Notes: a model not told the origin generated them from the letters alone. A stretch of DNA of 43,929 bases from Photobacterium phosphoreum (GCF_002954725.1 NZ_MSCQ01000002.1:983900-1027828), one strand, 5' to 3'; counted from the stretch's first letter, positions 32,551 through 41,796 are shown. Made by a program: numbers and translations.

Positions 32551-34248
32551 ATGAAAACACACAGTTGCAACGCAACCAACATGTCCCTACGCAACCCTGC
32601 TGTTGTCATGCAACCTCAAAAGCTCGGTGCAATGCATCAAAACCGCCTTAGCTTTGTGCGGATCCTTATTCGCCGTATGGCCAATCAGCAATGGAAAATC
32701 ACGCCAACAGTGTGGAATATTTCTTCGCAAGGGTATGGCATCGCCCAATATCGCTTAGATACCCCCAATCAGCATTATCATTTAGTGGTATTTTCTAATG
32801 CTATTAATGATGAAGATCGCAATGATCGGGTTATCGCTGAAAAATGGGATGTGACATTTGCCTTGGTTGTCGGTGATGTCGATGATGTGTTATTTGATCA
32901 GCTCCATAACAATGTTCCCCTTCAAGAAGCTGGACGTTTATCTAGTCAGGTATTGGTGCTTGCACGCGCAAATAAAAGCGTCAGAATCTTCAATCACATC
33001 ATAGAAAAATTAGCACAAGGACAACAGCCAGAAACTCAATTACTCGCGGATGTGGGCTATATTCTACGTACCACCGCCGTTTATGGTAATGGTAAGTTTG
33101 GCATTGCTGATTTTGAACTTTTGGAAGATAACCCTGATTTAAGTCTCTCTTTTAGTGCTCAGATGTGCGCGGTGTATATTCTGCGCCAATTTAGCCTCGA
33201 CTGGGTCCACTTTCTCGCCCAGCAACAAGCAAATGGCAACGCAGCGACTTTAGCACGTCCATTACAACGTTATATTGGTATCGGGAACGCCACAGGACTA
33301 GGTATGGCACCTTATTTAATTCGTCACCCGCGGATCATTGATCAATGGATGACCACCCGTGAAACCGCGATTGCGATGGCGATGGCAAACCCCATAACAT
33401 CGGCTAGCCGCTTACAATTAGTACCATTACTGCAACGTGCCATTGATCATCTCCAACAAACAACAACCATTGATGTTGATCAACGTCAGCTAAATGTTGC
33501 CGCAACCATAGAGCTTCAAGTTATTATTGAGCAGCTAACATTCACCGCTGTTGATAATAACAATTGGCAAGACTTGTTAGCTCAATACCACACCATCAGC
33601 CAAGAAACACAAGAGATTTTAACCTCATGCATCCTTGAACTGTACCCCGAACAAATAGACATGCTTGAGAATAATTTCAATGCCGATGAAACCTTATCGT
33701 TAAGCACTGGCATCTGCGTTAGCGATCTCATATCACTATTACAACAACGCTATCAATGGGCATTAGATATTGATTTCTACCAACCACTTAATAATTACTG
33801 GTTTTGGTATCGCTCAAAAGATAAAGAAGAACCGCGTATAGGCATTCGCGGCCAAGAAGCCGGAGAAGAAAAAGAATTAGCACTTGATATTGCACGACAA
33901 GTTTTCTTTTTATACCAAGAATTACAACGCTCATCACCACAAGAAACCCTCGCGACTTTTTTATTAAAGCAGCCACAATATCGCGCGATTGCACGCCGAA
34001 CATGGACGCTTGGGCAATGTGCTATGGGGGATATTCAAATCAATATTCTTGATCAGTCCACACAACCAATACATTTACTTCGGTGTAAATTAGCCATGTT
34101 TGGAGCCACGAAATTTGATCCTCGCTCTGACCGTTGGTTACGTGTGACCTTTTTTCAAGGCGCTCCACTTTCTGATGAGTTACACCCTGATGAATGGTTA
34201 TTTCCACTCTTGCCAACCACCACTAAAGATATCAAGGAGTTGCCATGA
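32551..34248 (+). CDS. Large conserved protein of unknown function (565 aa)
   Basis: The ATG at 32551 (MKTHSCNATN) is chosen because AAGGGTGA lies 6 bases upstream; a GTG at 32542 overlaps that site. The product is soluble, with no signal peptide or membrane segment. The N-terminal part has 'RLSFVRILIRRMANQQWKI', 'YRLDTPNQHYHLVVFSN', 'DEDRNDRVIAEKWDVTFAL' and 'ADVGYILRTTAVYGNGKFG'. A C-terminal block has 'NNYWFWYRSKDKEEPRIG' and 'FFQGAPLSDELHPDEWLFP'. I know of similar proteins encoded beside DUF3726 genes but no function. The next gene overlaps by 4 bases, so the two products probably act together. Confidence 0.8.
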   Translation: MKTHSCNATNMSLRNPAVVMQPQKLGAMHQNRLSFVRILIRRMANQQWKITPTVWNISSQGYGIAQYRLDTPNQHYHLVVFSNAINDEDRNDRVIAEKWDVTFALVVGDVDDVLFDQLHNNVPLQEAGRLSSQVLVLARANKSVRIFNHIIEKLAQGQQPETQLLADVGYILRTTAVYGNGKFGIADFELLEDNPDLSLSFSAQMCAVYILRQFSLDWVHFLAQQQANGNAATLARPLQRYIGIGNATGLGMAPYLIRHPRIIDQWMTTRETAIAMAMANPITSASRLQLVPLLQRAIDHLQQTTTIDVDQRQLNVAATIELQVIIEQLTFTAVDNNNWQDLLAQYHTISQETQEILTSCILELYPEQIDMLENNFNADETLSLSTGICVSDLISLLQQRYQWALDIDFYQPLNNYWFWYRSKDKEEPRIGIRGQEAGEEKELALDIARQVFFLYQELQRSSPQETLATFLLKQPQYRAIARRTWTLGQCAMGDIQINILDQSTQPIHLLRCKLAMFGATKFDPRSDRWLRVTFFQGAPLSDELHPDEWLFPLLPTTTKDIKELP

Positions 34249-34985
34249 TTAACGTTTCTCATAATGAATTAATCACCCAATGCACCAAAGCTTTTGAAGG
34301 GTTACAGCGTCAATGTGGTGAAGCTGATATGATCGCGAATATGGTGGTTGATTTAGAGATGGTGGGATTAAACGGTGTCTCTCATTTTGTTAATGCACTG
34401 CATTTTTTAGCCCTTGAACAAGATGAAGCGGTCTATGTCGAACCTGTTATCAACCAACAACTCACCGCAAACTTATTAGGCTGTAGTATATTATGTCACT
34501 TACCTAATCTGCTTGATTTCACTATAGATAATTTAGCAAACCGCTCGTCAATCGTGCTCAATATCACCCAATGTCATCATCGTTGGCTCGCCTTTAGTGA
34601 ATTGATTAAACTCGCGGGTAAAGGGCTTTCCGTTAAAGCGCAGTGGCTTAATAGCAGTGATTATAAACAAGTCGTCTATATATTAAATGCGGGACAATTA
34701 TTACCTGAACTCTATATTGCTAATCATAAGGTCACGGCTAATGAGTTATCTTTAATAATGGATTTACAGTCATTATCGATAGAGATCAGTAAAAAAACAT
34801 TAACGTTTCCTTTTATAAAAGAAGATTACCAACATCTTTCATCCTTCGATTTACAAGCGGCAAAACAACATGCTTGGAAACATGGTATTTCAATCGCCGT
34901 TGAACACTGGCAAATCATTAAACATGCGGCGAGTGCACTATTAGTGGAATCAAATGAAATCTCACCACTAAGTGAAAACGAATAA
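34245..34985 (+). CDS. DUF3726-like protein of unknown function
   Basis: This 246-residue soluble protein begins MINVSHNELITQCTKAFEGL, followed by 'CGEADMIANMVVDLEMVGLNGV'. That opening resembles DUF3726 proteins, which start with a 'VSxNEL...A..G.....A...A....WL...G' pattern. The assignment is from memory. No catalytic motif, signal peptide or membrane helix is visible. The start overlaps the stop of the 565-residue protein (ATGA), and a terminator follows, so this is the last gene of the LysR-linked operon. Coupled translation with the upstream gene implies a complex or consecutive function. Confidence 0.75.
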   Translation: MINVSHNELITQCTKAFEGLQRQCGEADMIANMVVDLEMVGLNGVSHFVNALHFLALEQDEAVYVEPVINQQLTANLLGCSILCHLPNLLDFTIDNLANRSSIVLNITQCHHRWLAFSELIKLAGKGLSVKAQWLNSSDYKQVVYILNAGQLLPELYIANHKVTANELSLIMDLQSLSIEISKKTLTFPFIKEDYQHLSSFDLQAAKQHAWKHGISIAVEHWQIIKHAASALLVESNEISPLSENE

Positions 34986-35000
34986 ACGTTGACTGCAAAA

Positions 35001-35048
35001 AAGCCGTTATACACTTTCAACTACAAAGAGCTAACAGTATAACGGCTT
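35001..35048. terminator. Convergent terminator between the LysR operon and GH92-2
   Basis: AAGCCGTTATAC and GTATAACGGCTT are exact complements separated by 24 bases. The A6 run on the left gives a U-run for minus-strand transcripts. Confidence 0.85.
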
Positions 35049-35087
35049 AACTAACGCAACAATCAACCTTATTGATATAAATACTAT

Positions 35088-37577
35088 TTATTCAATGATT
35101 GGTAATGTCATTGCTTGTGATTTGTCACCCGTCATCACAAATTTAAGTTCGCCACCGGCTTTAAATTCAGCGTGATTAAAGAACAGACCGTTATCTAATG
35201 GCTTACCATTAATGGAGACTGATTTTATGTACATATTATCATCAGCATTATTAAGCGCTTTAACGGTAAAGAAACCGTCTTTTACGGGTAAACGTACTTC
35301 ATCAAATAATGGACGCCCAACGGTATATACCGGCTCTGCAGCATTAACTTGATAAAAGCCCATCGCCGACATTACATACCATGCTGACATTGAACCCACA
35401 TCTTCATTACCAATGATGCCAGCAGGTTCTGCAAAATACATTTCATCTAAAATATAATCGACCACTTCTTGGGTTTTCCAAGGCTCCGCGGTCCAGTTAT
35501 AAAGGTATGGAATATGATGCGAAGGCTCATTACCAAAGGCGACCTGACCAATCATGCCTGACATATCAGCGGTTTCTGTGCCTTCACTACCCGCAGTAAA
35601 GGTCGCATCTAAATTTTTCGCAAACGCAGCCTGCCCGCCCATTTCCTGTTGCAGACCTTTAATATCGTGCGGCACAAACCATGTCCATTGCCATGCGTTA
35701 CCTTCCGCATAAGGACCTGATTCATGGGCGGTATTATAAGGGTCAAATGGCGAAATAAACTCTTTATCAATGGTTAATGGACGCATAAACCCAGTAACAC
35801 CATGCTTGGCATACTCGGTTGGATTGTTATCAAAATAATACTTAAATGCTTGTGAGCGTTCTAAATATTGTTTTTCAAGCTCTGTATTAGCTGCCGCTTT
35901 AGCAATTTGTGCAATCGCCCAATCATAAAACGCATTCTCTAAGCCGTAAGAAACGGACTCTTTAATATTTTCAGCATTTTCATTAGTAACAGGCACAAAG
36001 CCTTGTTGTTGAGAAAACTTAATCGCATCGGGTAACACACGTTTTAAAACATCGAGATCCCACTCTTGAGCTAATGTGGTATGGTTATCATAAGTAGATG
36101 ATTCAACTGCTGCTTGCAGTGCTTGTTGTTTTTCTTGTAATGTAAATTCATTGGGGAATTTGGTGATCGCATCAGCAATCACTGCAACAGACGGATAGCC
36201 AATCATAGTGCCAGTCTCATCACCTAAATGTTCCCACTTGGGTAATAAGCCGCTTTCCTGCCATTTTTGAACCATATTCTTAGCATACTGTACTGCACGC
36301 TCTGGCTCGGTAATGGTTTTTAATGGGTGTAAGGCGCGGAAAGTATCCCATAATGAATACACCGAAAAGTTCGGTTGCTCTGCTGTTGCTTGACCATAGG
36401 CAATCGAGTAATTCCCTTCACCATTACGAAGAGAGCCTTTCCCCATCCCTCTAAATTCACCGTTTACATCTTGATGTACTTGAGGAGCTATTTTTGTATG
36501 GTATAGCGCGGTATAGAAAATTTGTTTTTGATCAGCAGTGCCACCTTTAACATCAAAATTTAAGGCGCGTTGCCACTTCTTCACCGCAGCAGTTCTAGCT
36601 TGATCAAATGATTGATTCGCTTCAGCATCGTAGTTTGCTTTCGCACCATCAGCACTAACAGCAGAAATCGCTACTGCCGCATTCACGATTTGACTATCAC
36701 CTGTTTCAAATTCAACATACGCGGTAACGTCAGCTTTAGTGCGCTTAGGTTTACCATCATTATCAGTGATCAATGCCGAAACATGCTCTGCTGTTAAGCC
36801 CTCAACCGGTTTACCGTTGGCAAGAATAACCACATTTTTGATTTTTTTATCAAAGGTCGCATGGAAGAAAATTTTCTGATTTTTCGCCCAACCAGAGAAA
36901 TGTGCCGCATCCCTTTCACCGGTGATCGTATAACCATCCTCACTAACGGTTAATTGATTACGTAATGAGGTAGATCCCCAGTCACTGTTTAAAATAGAGT
37001 TTAAATCTATTTTTAACTTTTGATCAGCCCCTTGAGGATAAGTATAACGGTGAAAACCGACCCGCTCAGAGGCGGTTAATTCTGCTTTAATATTATTATC
37101 GGCAATTTCTACGCTGTAATAACCAACTTCAGCATGTTCTGAGGTTTTATCCATTTTAACAGCAATGGCTTTACGATAATCATCATTATCTTCAATGTAC
37201 TTTTGATTCTCTTCAGTAAACGGCAAAAATAGAATATCCCCTAATCCCCCCATACCCGTACCACTTAAATGAGTATGAGAGAAACCAAATAAGGTGTCTT
37301 TATCGTAATGATAACCCGATGAAGAATGCCATCCCATTAACTCGGTATCAGGTGATAATTGAATCATGCCTTCAGGTACGACTGCCCCTGGGAATGTGTG
37401 ACCATTAAAGCCAGTGCCAATAAATGGGTCGACAAATTTAGTATTGCCCGTTAACTCAATCGCTGGTCGATCTTTATCTGGCACAATAGTGGTATTATTA
37501 TTTATAGTTTCATTATTACAGCCAGCTAATACCGCTGCGACCATCAGTGCCAAAGGCATTATTTTCATTGTCGACAT
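35088..37577 (-). CDS. GH92 alpha-mannosidase lipoprotein (GH92-2)
   Basis: This second GH92 enzyme has 829 residues from the preferred start at 37577, with AGGGA 6 bases upstream. A lipobox LAGC followed by Asn predicts an outer-membrane lipoprotein. The family motifs 'FVDPFIGTGFNGHTFPGA', 'FSHTHLSGTGMGGLGD', 'YSLWDTFRALHPL', 'YAEGNAWQWTW' (catalytic acid Glu), 'GNEPSHHIPYLYN' and 'GNEDVGSMSAWYVMSA' are complete. It is clearly diverged from GH92-1, so the two probably act on different alpha-mannosyl linkages. It is monocistronic. A weaker form of the GTCCAGT motif lies about 180 bases upstream. Confidence 0.94.
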   Translation of the reverse strand: MSTMKIMPLALMVAAVLAGCNNETINNNTTIVPDKDRPAIELTGNTKFVDPFIGTGFNGHTFPGAVVPEGMIQLSPDTELMGWHSSSGYHYDKDTLFGFSHTHLSGTGMGGLGDILFLPFTEENQKYIEDNDDYRKAIAVKMDKTSEHAEVGYYSVEIADNNIKAELTASERVGFHRYTYPQGADQKLKIDLNSILNSDWGSTSLRNQLTVSEDGYTITGERDAAHFSGWAKNQKIFFHATFDKKIKNVVILANGKPVEGLTAEHVSALITDNDGKPKRTKADVTAYVEFETGDSQIVNAAVAISAVSADGAKANYDAEANQSFDQARTAAVKKWQRALNFDVKGGTADQKQIFYTALYHTKIAPQVHQDVNGEFRGMGKGSLRNGEGNYSIAYGQATAEQPNFSVYSLWDTFRALHPLKTITEPERAVQYAKNMVQKWQESGLLPKWEHLGDETGTMIGYPSVAVIADAITKFPNEFTLQEKQQALQAAVESSTYDNHTTLAQEWDLDVLKRVLPDAIKFSQQQGFVPVTNENAENIKESVSYGLENAFYDWAIAQIAKAAANTELEKQYLERSQAFKYYFDNNPTEYAKHGVTGFMRPLTIDKEFISPFDPYNTAHESGPYAEGNAWQWTWFVPHDIKGLQQEMGGQAAFAKNLDATFTAGSEGTETADMSGMIGQVAFGNEPSHHIPYLYNWTAEPWKTQEVVDYILDEMYFAEPAGIIGNEDVGSMSAWYVMSAMGFYQVNAAEPVYTVGRPLFDEVRLPVKDGFFTVKALNNADDNMYIKSVSINGKPLDNGLFFNHAEFKAGGELKFVMTGDKSQAMTLPIIE

Positions 37578-37755
37578 ATCCATTCCCTAGCTTATCTCGT
37601 GGCTGTAGATTGTTATATCTACCGCTACAGTTGAAAAATTCTGACGGGATTATCAATAAACTTAGCGGTGGGATATATAGGATTAATTACGCATTCGCAG
37701 GCTTTTTGTAACAGCAATTATACGTTGTGATATACCGCATATTCTCTAAACCGTT

Positions 37756-37770
37756 ATTCTGGACTCAATA
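37756..37770 (-). promoter_or_regulatory. Shared GTCCAGT motif, weak copy (GH92-2)
   Basis: The minus strand reads TATTGAGTCCAGAATAA, which keeps AGTCCAG and an A/T-rich right half but lacks the following T and the TG. Its orientation toward the gene agrees with copies 1-3. Confidence 0.35.
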
Positions 37771-37795
37771 TCACAGTTTTTATTATACTAACCAT

Positions 37796-37830
37796 AAAAA
37801 AAGCCGCTACATGCGTAAACATATAGCGGC
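37796..37830 (-). terminator. Terminator of the guaD operon
   Basis: On the minus strand GCCGCTA and TAGCGGC (with inner ATG/CAT) form a stem that is followed by a T7 run, about 42 bases after the guaD stop. Confidence 0.85.
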
Positions 37831-37871
37831 ACTATCAATAAAATTGATAATCAACAGATAGAATTAGGATT

Positions 37872-39239
37872 TTAAATAACAGCCTTACCTTGTACCCATA
37901 CTTTAACCACATTTTCTGGTTGAGCTAACGTAATAATTTTCTCTAGAATATCTTTCGCGCTATCAAATTCAGGCCAAATACGTAAGTTACCAATAGTCGG
38001 ATTTGCTTTAATCACAATCGCATCAAAATGATAACCTTGATTGAATAACCCCACTTTGGCATCAAGCACTTGCCCGCCACCGACTGTTGCCATCCAAAAT
38101 GCTTCCACAAAACTAATCCTCACATTGGCAGTGCCACGCTCAGCTGCAGGTAAGTAAATATTCACTCCTTCTTCACGTACACGCGAGTGGCTCACCGCAT
38201 CAAAACTAGCACGGAAAATAGATGGCGATGGTGCACCTGCGATATCACTGCCTAAGCCAATTTGTACGCCGTGATCTAGTAATTCACGCGCAGGCATCGC
38301 TGCGTTGGCAAAATACATATTCGATAATGGACAATGACCAATCCCCGCATTAAATTGCTTAATTTTTTCAATATCGGCATCATTTAAGAAAATAGAGTGG
38401 GCGAGAATCGATTTGTTATTAAGTAACCCCATATCAGCGTAAATAGTCACATCACTGACACCGTAATGTTGGATGCTATAGTCACGCGCCCAATCACTTT
38501 CAGAACAATGGGTTTGCATGTGGAGATCATAACACTGCACTAAGCCGCCTAATTGCTGCAATAACTCACTGGTGCAACTAGGCACAAAACGCGGCGTGAT
38601 CACGGGTTTTACTAATCGCGACTGATTACCCGCAAGCTCAAACACGTTATTAACAAACAATTCGGTATCATCAATCGCCTCTGTAACACTCGACTCACAA
38701 TAATATGCAGGACATTGCTGACTATTGTCCATGTTCACTTTACCGACATAAGCACGTTGACCTACATTCAAACACGTTTGCGCGAGTAACTCCGTCGATT
38801 GACGGTGAATAGAGGCGAAATACACTGCGCTGGTCGTGCCATTAGCTAGTAATGTTTTAGTCACATCTTGGTAAACCATCGCTGAAAAATCATTATCTGC
38901 ATAACGGTTCTCAAGTGGAAAGGTATAATTTTGGAGCCAATCATACAGTGGTAAATCAAGCCCTTTACCTGCCTGCGGCCATTGTGGTGCATGGCAATGT
39001 AAATCCACTAATCCTGGCAGTAAATACTCACCTTTAGGAATCACTTGTAAACAGTTATTACGCTTAAAGCTGGCTAATAAGTCTGCATATTCAGAATGCT
39101 GTGGTTGATAAGTTGCAGCAATATCCCCTTGATGATCAATTAATAATAGCCAATCAACATTGAACTCAAACTCACCTTTAACTGGACAGTGAAAGCAATC
39201 GGCAAGGACCGCAAACTTAATCATCGCTATATCAATCAT
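37872..39239 (-). CDS. guaD: Guanine deaminase
   Basis: Guanine deaminase converts guanine to xanthine and ammonia in the cytosol. The 455-residue protein shows the amidohydrolase metal motif HCHAPQWPQAG (His81, His83), which is specific to this enzyme, followed by 'DLPLYDWLQNYTFPLE'. The further ligands lie in 'MQTHCSES', 'LAHSIFL' and 'GLGSDIAGAPS'. The length is near the 439 residues of E. coli GuaD. Its ATG overlaps the stop of the upstream permease gene (ATGA), so import and deamination are translationally coupled. The PurR box upstream of the permease gene controls both. Confidence 0.94.
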   Translation of the reverse strand: MIDIAMIKFAVLADCFHCPVKGEFEFNVDWLLLIDHQGDIAATYQPQHSEYADLLASFKRNNCLQVIPKGEYLLPGLVDLHCHAPQWPQAGKGLDLPLYDWLQNYTFPLENRYADNDFSAMVYQDVTKTLLANGTTSAVYFASIHRQSTELLAQTCLNVGQRAYVGKVNMDNSQQCPAYYCESSVTEAIDDTELFVNNVFELAGNQSRLVKPVITPRFVPSCTSELLQQLGGLVQCYDLHMQTHCSESDWARDYSIQHYGVSDVTIYADMGLLNNKSILAHSIFLNDADIEKIKQFNAGIGHCPLSNMYFANAAMPARELLDHGVQIGLGSDIAGAPSPSIFRASFDAVSHSRVREEGVNIYLPAAERGTANVRISFVEAFWMATVGGGQVLDAKVGLFNQGYHFDAIVIKANPTIGNLRIWPEFDSAKDILEKIITLAQPENVVKVWVQGKAVI

Positions 39240-40570
39240 GCGTTATTCTCAGTTGTTGTTTGAGTAACCGTTTGAGTTACTGTTTCAGAAGATATTATTT
39301 GAGGTTCGTTTGGTAAAATAAAATTCAAGATCACCGCGGCTAATGCGCCAATCGCAATCCCAGAATTCACTAAATACCCGACTAATTCAGGCAAGGCGTA
39401 AACTAATTCACGCGGCATTAATACTGCGCCAAGTGACAACATAATAGGTAAACCAACCACTAACATATTGCGTTCGTTAAGGTTGATGTGTTGAATAACG
39501 CGAAAGCCATTCATTGCAATAACCACACAAATTACAGTGAAAATCCCTGAAATTACGGCATGTGGGATCGAGGCAATAATACTGGTCAACTTTGGCATTA
39601 ATCCCAGTAATAATAAAATAAAGCCACCTGCGATAATCGCACGACGCGAGGCAACACCTGTTACCGCGATAATACCTGCATTAGTGGAATAACCCGTAAC
39701 AGGGCTGCCACCTAAAGCTGCACAAAAAAAGTGACCAACCGCTTCACCTGTTGCACCACGGTTTAAGCGTTCATCTTTTAGCTCAACCCCTGTCACCGCG
39801 CTAACTGCACACCATGTACCAGTGGTTTCCACTAACACAATCATTGAAATAAACAACATCGTCAAAATAGCAATCGGATCGAACGTTAATGCTCCAAACG
39901 GTAATAATGTTGGTAATTTAAACCATGCCGCATTAGTCACAGATGAAAAGTCAGTCATACCATAAAAAGCAGCAGTTAACGTCCCCAACACAATCGCACT
40001 TAACACTGAGGTTAATCGCAACCAGTGTAGTGATTTAAACAAACAACCTAATAAAATAAAGCTCGACAGTGACACCATACTCACTAGCGCAATCACAATG
40101 TTTTCCGTTGGTCGTTCACCACTGTAAATACCATTAAACGCGATAGGTAATAATGATATACCTACCACAATGATCACCGTTCCACCCACAATCGGTGGCA
40201 CTAATTTTCGAACCGCTTTACTGAATAGGTTTAATGGCTTACCTAACAACGCCACTAATAATGCGACGGGAATTAATGCTCCATAAACCGCTCCCATTCC
40301 CATGGTTTGACCAATTGCCGCAATGGCACCAATCGGAATATAAGACGGCCCTTGCATCACAGGTAATTTTAATAAACACCGCGATTGAATAATGGTCGCT
40401 AGTCCTGCGACGACAAATGTCATTTGAATAAGCGCTGATGTATCAGCCACTGTGAGTGATAATAAACCGGCTAAAATAATTGGAACAATATATAAATCCA
40501 TCGCTAAAACATGTTGCGCACCTAAAGAAAGCGAGCGAGGAAGTGATATTTTTTCATCAATATTAATCAT
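39236..40570 (-). CDS. NCS2 family nucleobase permease (guanine/xanthine/uracil type)
   Basis: This 444-residue inner-membrane symporter of the UraA/XanP/UacT branch has about 14 hydrophobic segments. Visible motifs are 'LGAQHVLAMDLYIVPII', 'LPVMQGPSYIPIGAI', 'GGTVIIVVGISLLPIAF' and 'GGSPVTGYSTNAGIIAVTGV'. The C-terminus ends in a Thr/Val-rich hydrophilic tail. It is the first gene of a two-gene operon with guaD, which suggests guanine or a related purine as substrate, although uracil or xanthine cannot be excluded from sequence. A PurR box overlaps the promoter 200 bases upstream. Confidence 0.9.
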   Translation of the reverse strand: MINIDEKISLPRSLSLGAQHVLAMDLYIVPIILAGLLSLTVADTSALIQMTFVVAGLATIIQSRCLLKLPVMQGPSYIPIGAIAAIGQTMGMGAVYGALIPVALLVALLGKPLNLFSKAVRKLVPPIVGGTVIIVVGISLLPIAFNGIYSGERPTENIVIALVSMVSLSSFILLGCLFKSLHWLRLTSVLSAIVLGTLTAAFYGMTDFSSVTNAAWFKLPTLLPFGALTFDPIAILTMLFISMIVLVETTGTWCAVSAVTGVELKDERLNRGATGEAVGHFFCAALGGSPVTGYSTNAGIIAVTGVASRRAIIAGGFILLLLGLMPKLTSIIASIPHAVISGIFTVICVVIAMNGFRVIQHINLNERNMLVVGLPIMLSLGAVLMPRELVYALPELVGYLVNSGIAIGALAAVILNFILPNEPQIISSETVTQTVTQTTTENNA

Positions 40571-40761
40571 GTTTTTTATATACCAATTAATAAACTATCA
40601 AAGGCGGCTATAGTGTAAAAACCGCCATTATTTTCAATTGAGATTGAATAAATATCATTCATATCAATAGATGAAAAATTAAATCAACAAACACTTAAAA
40701 CTCAACGTATTGCATAACATCTGGATATTATTTTGAATCAGAATTATTTTAATATGGCGGG

Positions 40762-40799
40762 ATTTTACCTAAAAAAAAACCAAAGGCAAACGTTTGCTT
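40762..40799 (-). promoter_or_regulatory. Promoter with overlapping PurR box for the permease-guaD operon
   Basis: The palindrome AGGCAAACGTTTGCTT (40784-40799) matches the PurR core. On the minus strand its TTTGCC (40785-40790) can act as -35, followed after exactly 17 bases by TAAAAT (40762-40767) as -10. Bound PurR would cover the -35 hexamer. Confidence 0.8.
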
Positions 40800-40954
40800 T
40801 GTGATTTTAATCAATATAATAAACAGGGATAATAATTACTTTTTAGGAATAAAAAACACTCAAAATAGTGATACTAGATCACCCGAGAGCAAGGCTTATT
40901 TGAACAAGCAAATAAAGAAAAGGGTTGAATACAGCAGAATACAATAGAGAATCG

Positions 40955-40995
40955 CCCCTCTAACTTTAGGCTATTTCTAGTTAAAGCTAGAGGGG
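40955..40995 (-). terminator. Terminator-like hairpin after tpx
   Basis: CCCCTCTA-a-CTTTA (40955-40968) pairs with TAAAG-c-TAGAGGGG (40982-40995). The stem is long and GC-rich at its base, but no T-run follows on the minus strand. Confidence 0.6.
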
Positions 40996-41004
40996 TTTGA
41001 AACA

Positions 41005-41502
41005 TTAACGTAGCGCAATCATTGCCGCTTCATAGTTTGGTTCATCTTTAATTTCAGCCACAAGCTCGCTATAAGTCACTTGCCCTGTTTCATCAATAAT
41101 AATCACCGCACGGGCTGCTAAGCCTTTTAAAGGGCCGGCGTTGATATTTACACCGTAGTCTTGAGTAAACTCAGGCGCGCGGAAAAATGATGCCATCTTC
41201 ACATTTTCAATCCCTTCAGCAGCGCAGAAACGGCTTGCTGCAAACGGCAGATCTGCTGAAATACACACGACAACAGTATTCTCAATGTCAGCTGCCGCTT
41301 TATTAAACGCACGCACACTCATCGCACAAGTTGGTGTATCAACACTTGGAAAAATATTTAACACCACTTTTTTTCCTGTAAGCGAACTTAGTGTTAAATC
41401 ACTTAGATCAACGCCACAAAGTGTAAATGCAGGCGCTTGTTGTCCTGATTGTGGAAACACACCAGAAATAGAGACTTTTTTTCCTTCAGCAGTTACTGAC
41501 AT
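41005..41502 (-). CDS. tpx: Thiol peroxidase Tpx
   Basis: Tpx is an atypical 2-Cys peroxiredoxin that reduces lipid and other hydroperoxides using thioredoxin. The ATG at 41502 is chosen because AAGG lies 8 bases upstream; the ATG at 41511 lies only 3 bases from that site. The 165-residue protein carries peroxidatic Cys59 in 'VDTPTCAMSV' and resolving Cys93 in 'SRFCAAEG'. It also has the conserved 'CISADLPFA' and 'GPLKGLAARAV', and matches E. coli Tpx (Cys61/Cys95) throughout. It is transcribed alone, divergent from the Ni/Co permease gene. Confidence 0.95.
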   Translation of the reverse strand: MSVTAEGKKVSISGVFPQSGQQAPAFTLCGVDLSDLTLSSLTGKKVVLNIFPSVDTPTCAMSVRAFNKAAADIENTVVVCISADLPFAASRFCAAEGIENVKMASFFRAPEFTQDYGVNINAGPLKGLAARAVIIIDETGQVTYSELVAEIKDEPNYEAAMIALR

Positions 41503-41755
41503 AACATTCACCTTTTTTATTATTTTAAAATTAATTATCCATAAAAGAGCTTAAATATACTGGTCTACTTTTATATAGATAACAATACTCAAAAATTAAA
41601 TACATACGCTAAAGGGATGTTTATAATGATGTAGAAACAATAAACCATAGATAAAAAGTGGAATTAAAGTCAACTTTAAAAAATATAACCAATTGAAAAA
41701 AATGCATTTATTCAAGAGCCGTTAAGACTTAGTTTAATCTCACGATCAAATAAAA

Positions 41756-41774
41756 GAGAATGATAACTATTATT
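41756..41774 (+). promoter_or_regulatory. Fur-box-like site upstream of the NiCoT gene
   Basis: GAGAATGATAACTATTATT agrees with the classical Fur consensus GATAATGATAATCATTATC at 15 of 19 positions. It ends 22 bases before the permease ATG, so binding would block transcription or lie within the leader. Iron-responsive control is inferred. Confidence 0.5.
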
Positions 41775-41796
41775 AAAAACAGAGATATTATATTTA

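Larger units (their letters stand above)
40571..41004. other. 434-bp intergenic region between the guaD operon and tpx
   Basis: This region holds the PurR-controlled promoter and its roughly 190-base untranslated leader on the left and the tpx terminator on the right. I see no structured aptamer or small gene between them. Confidence 0.6.
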
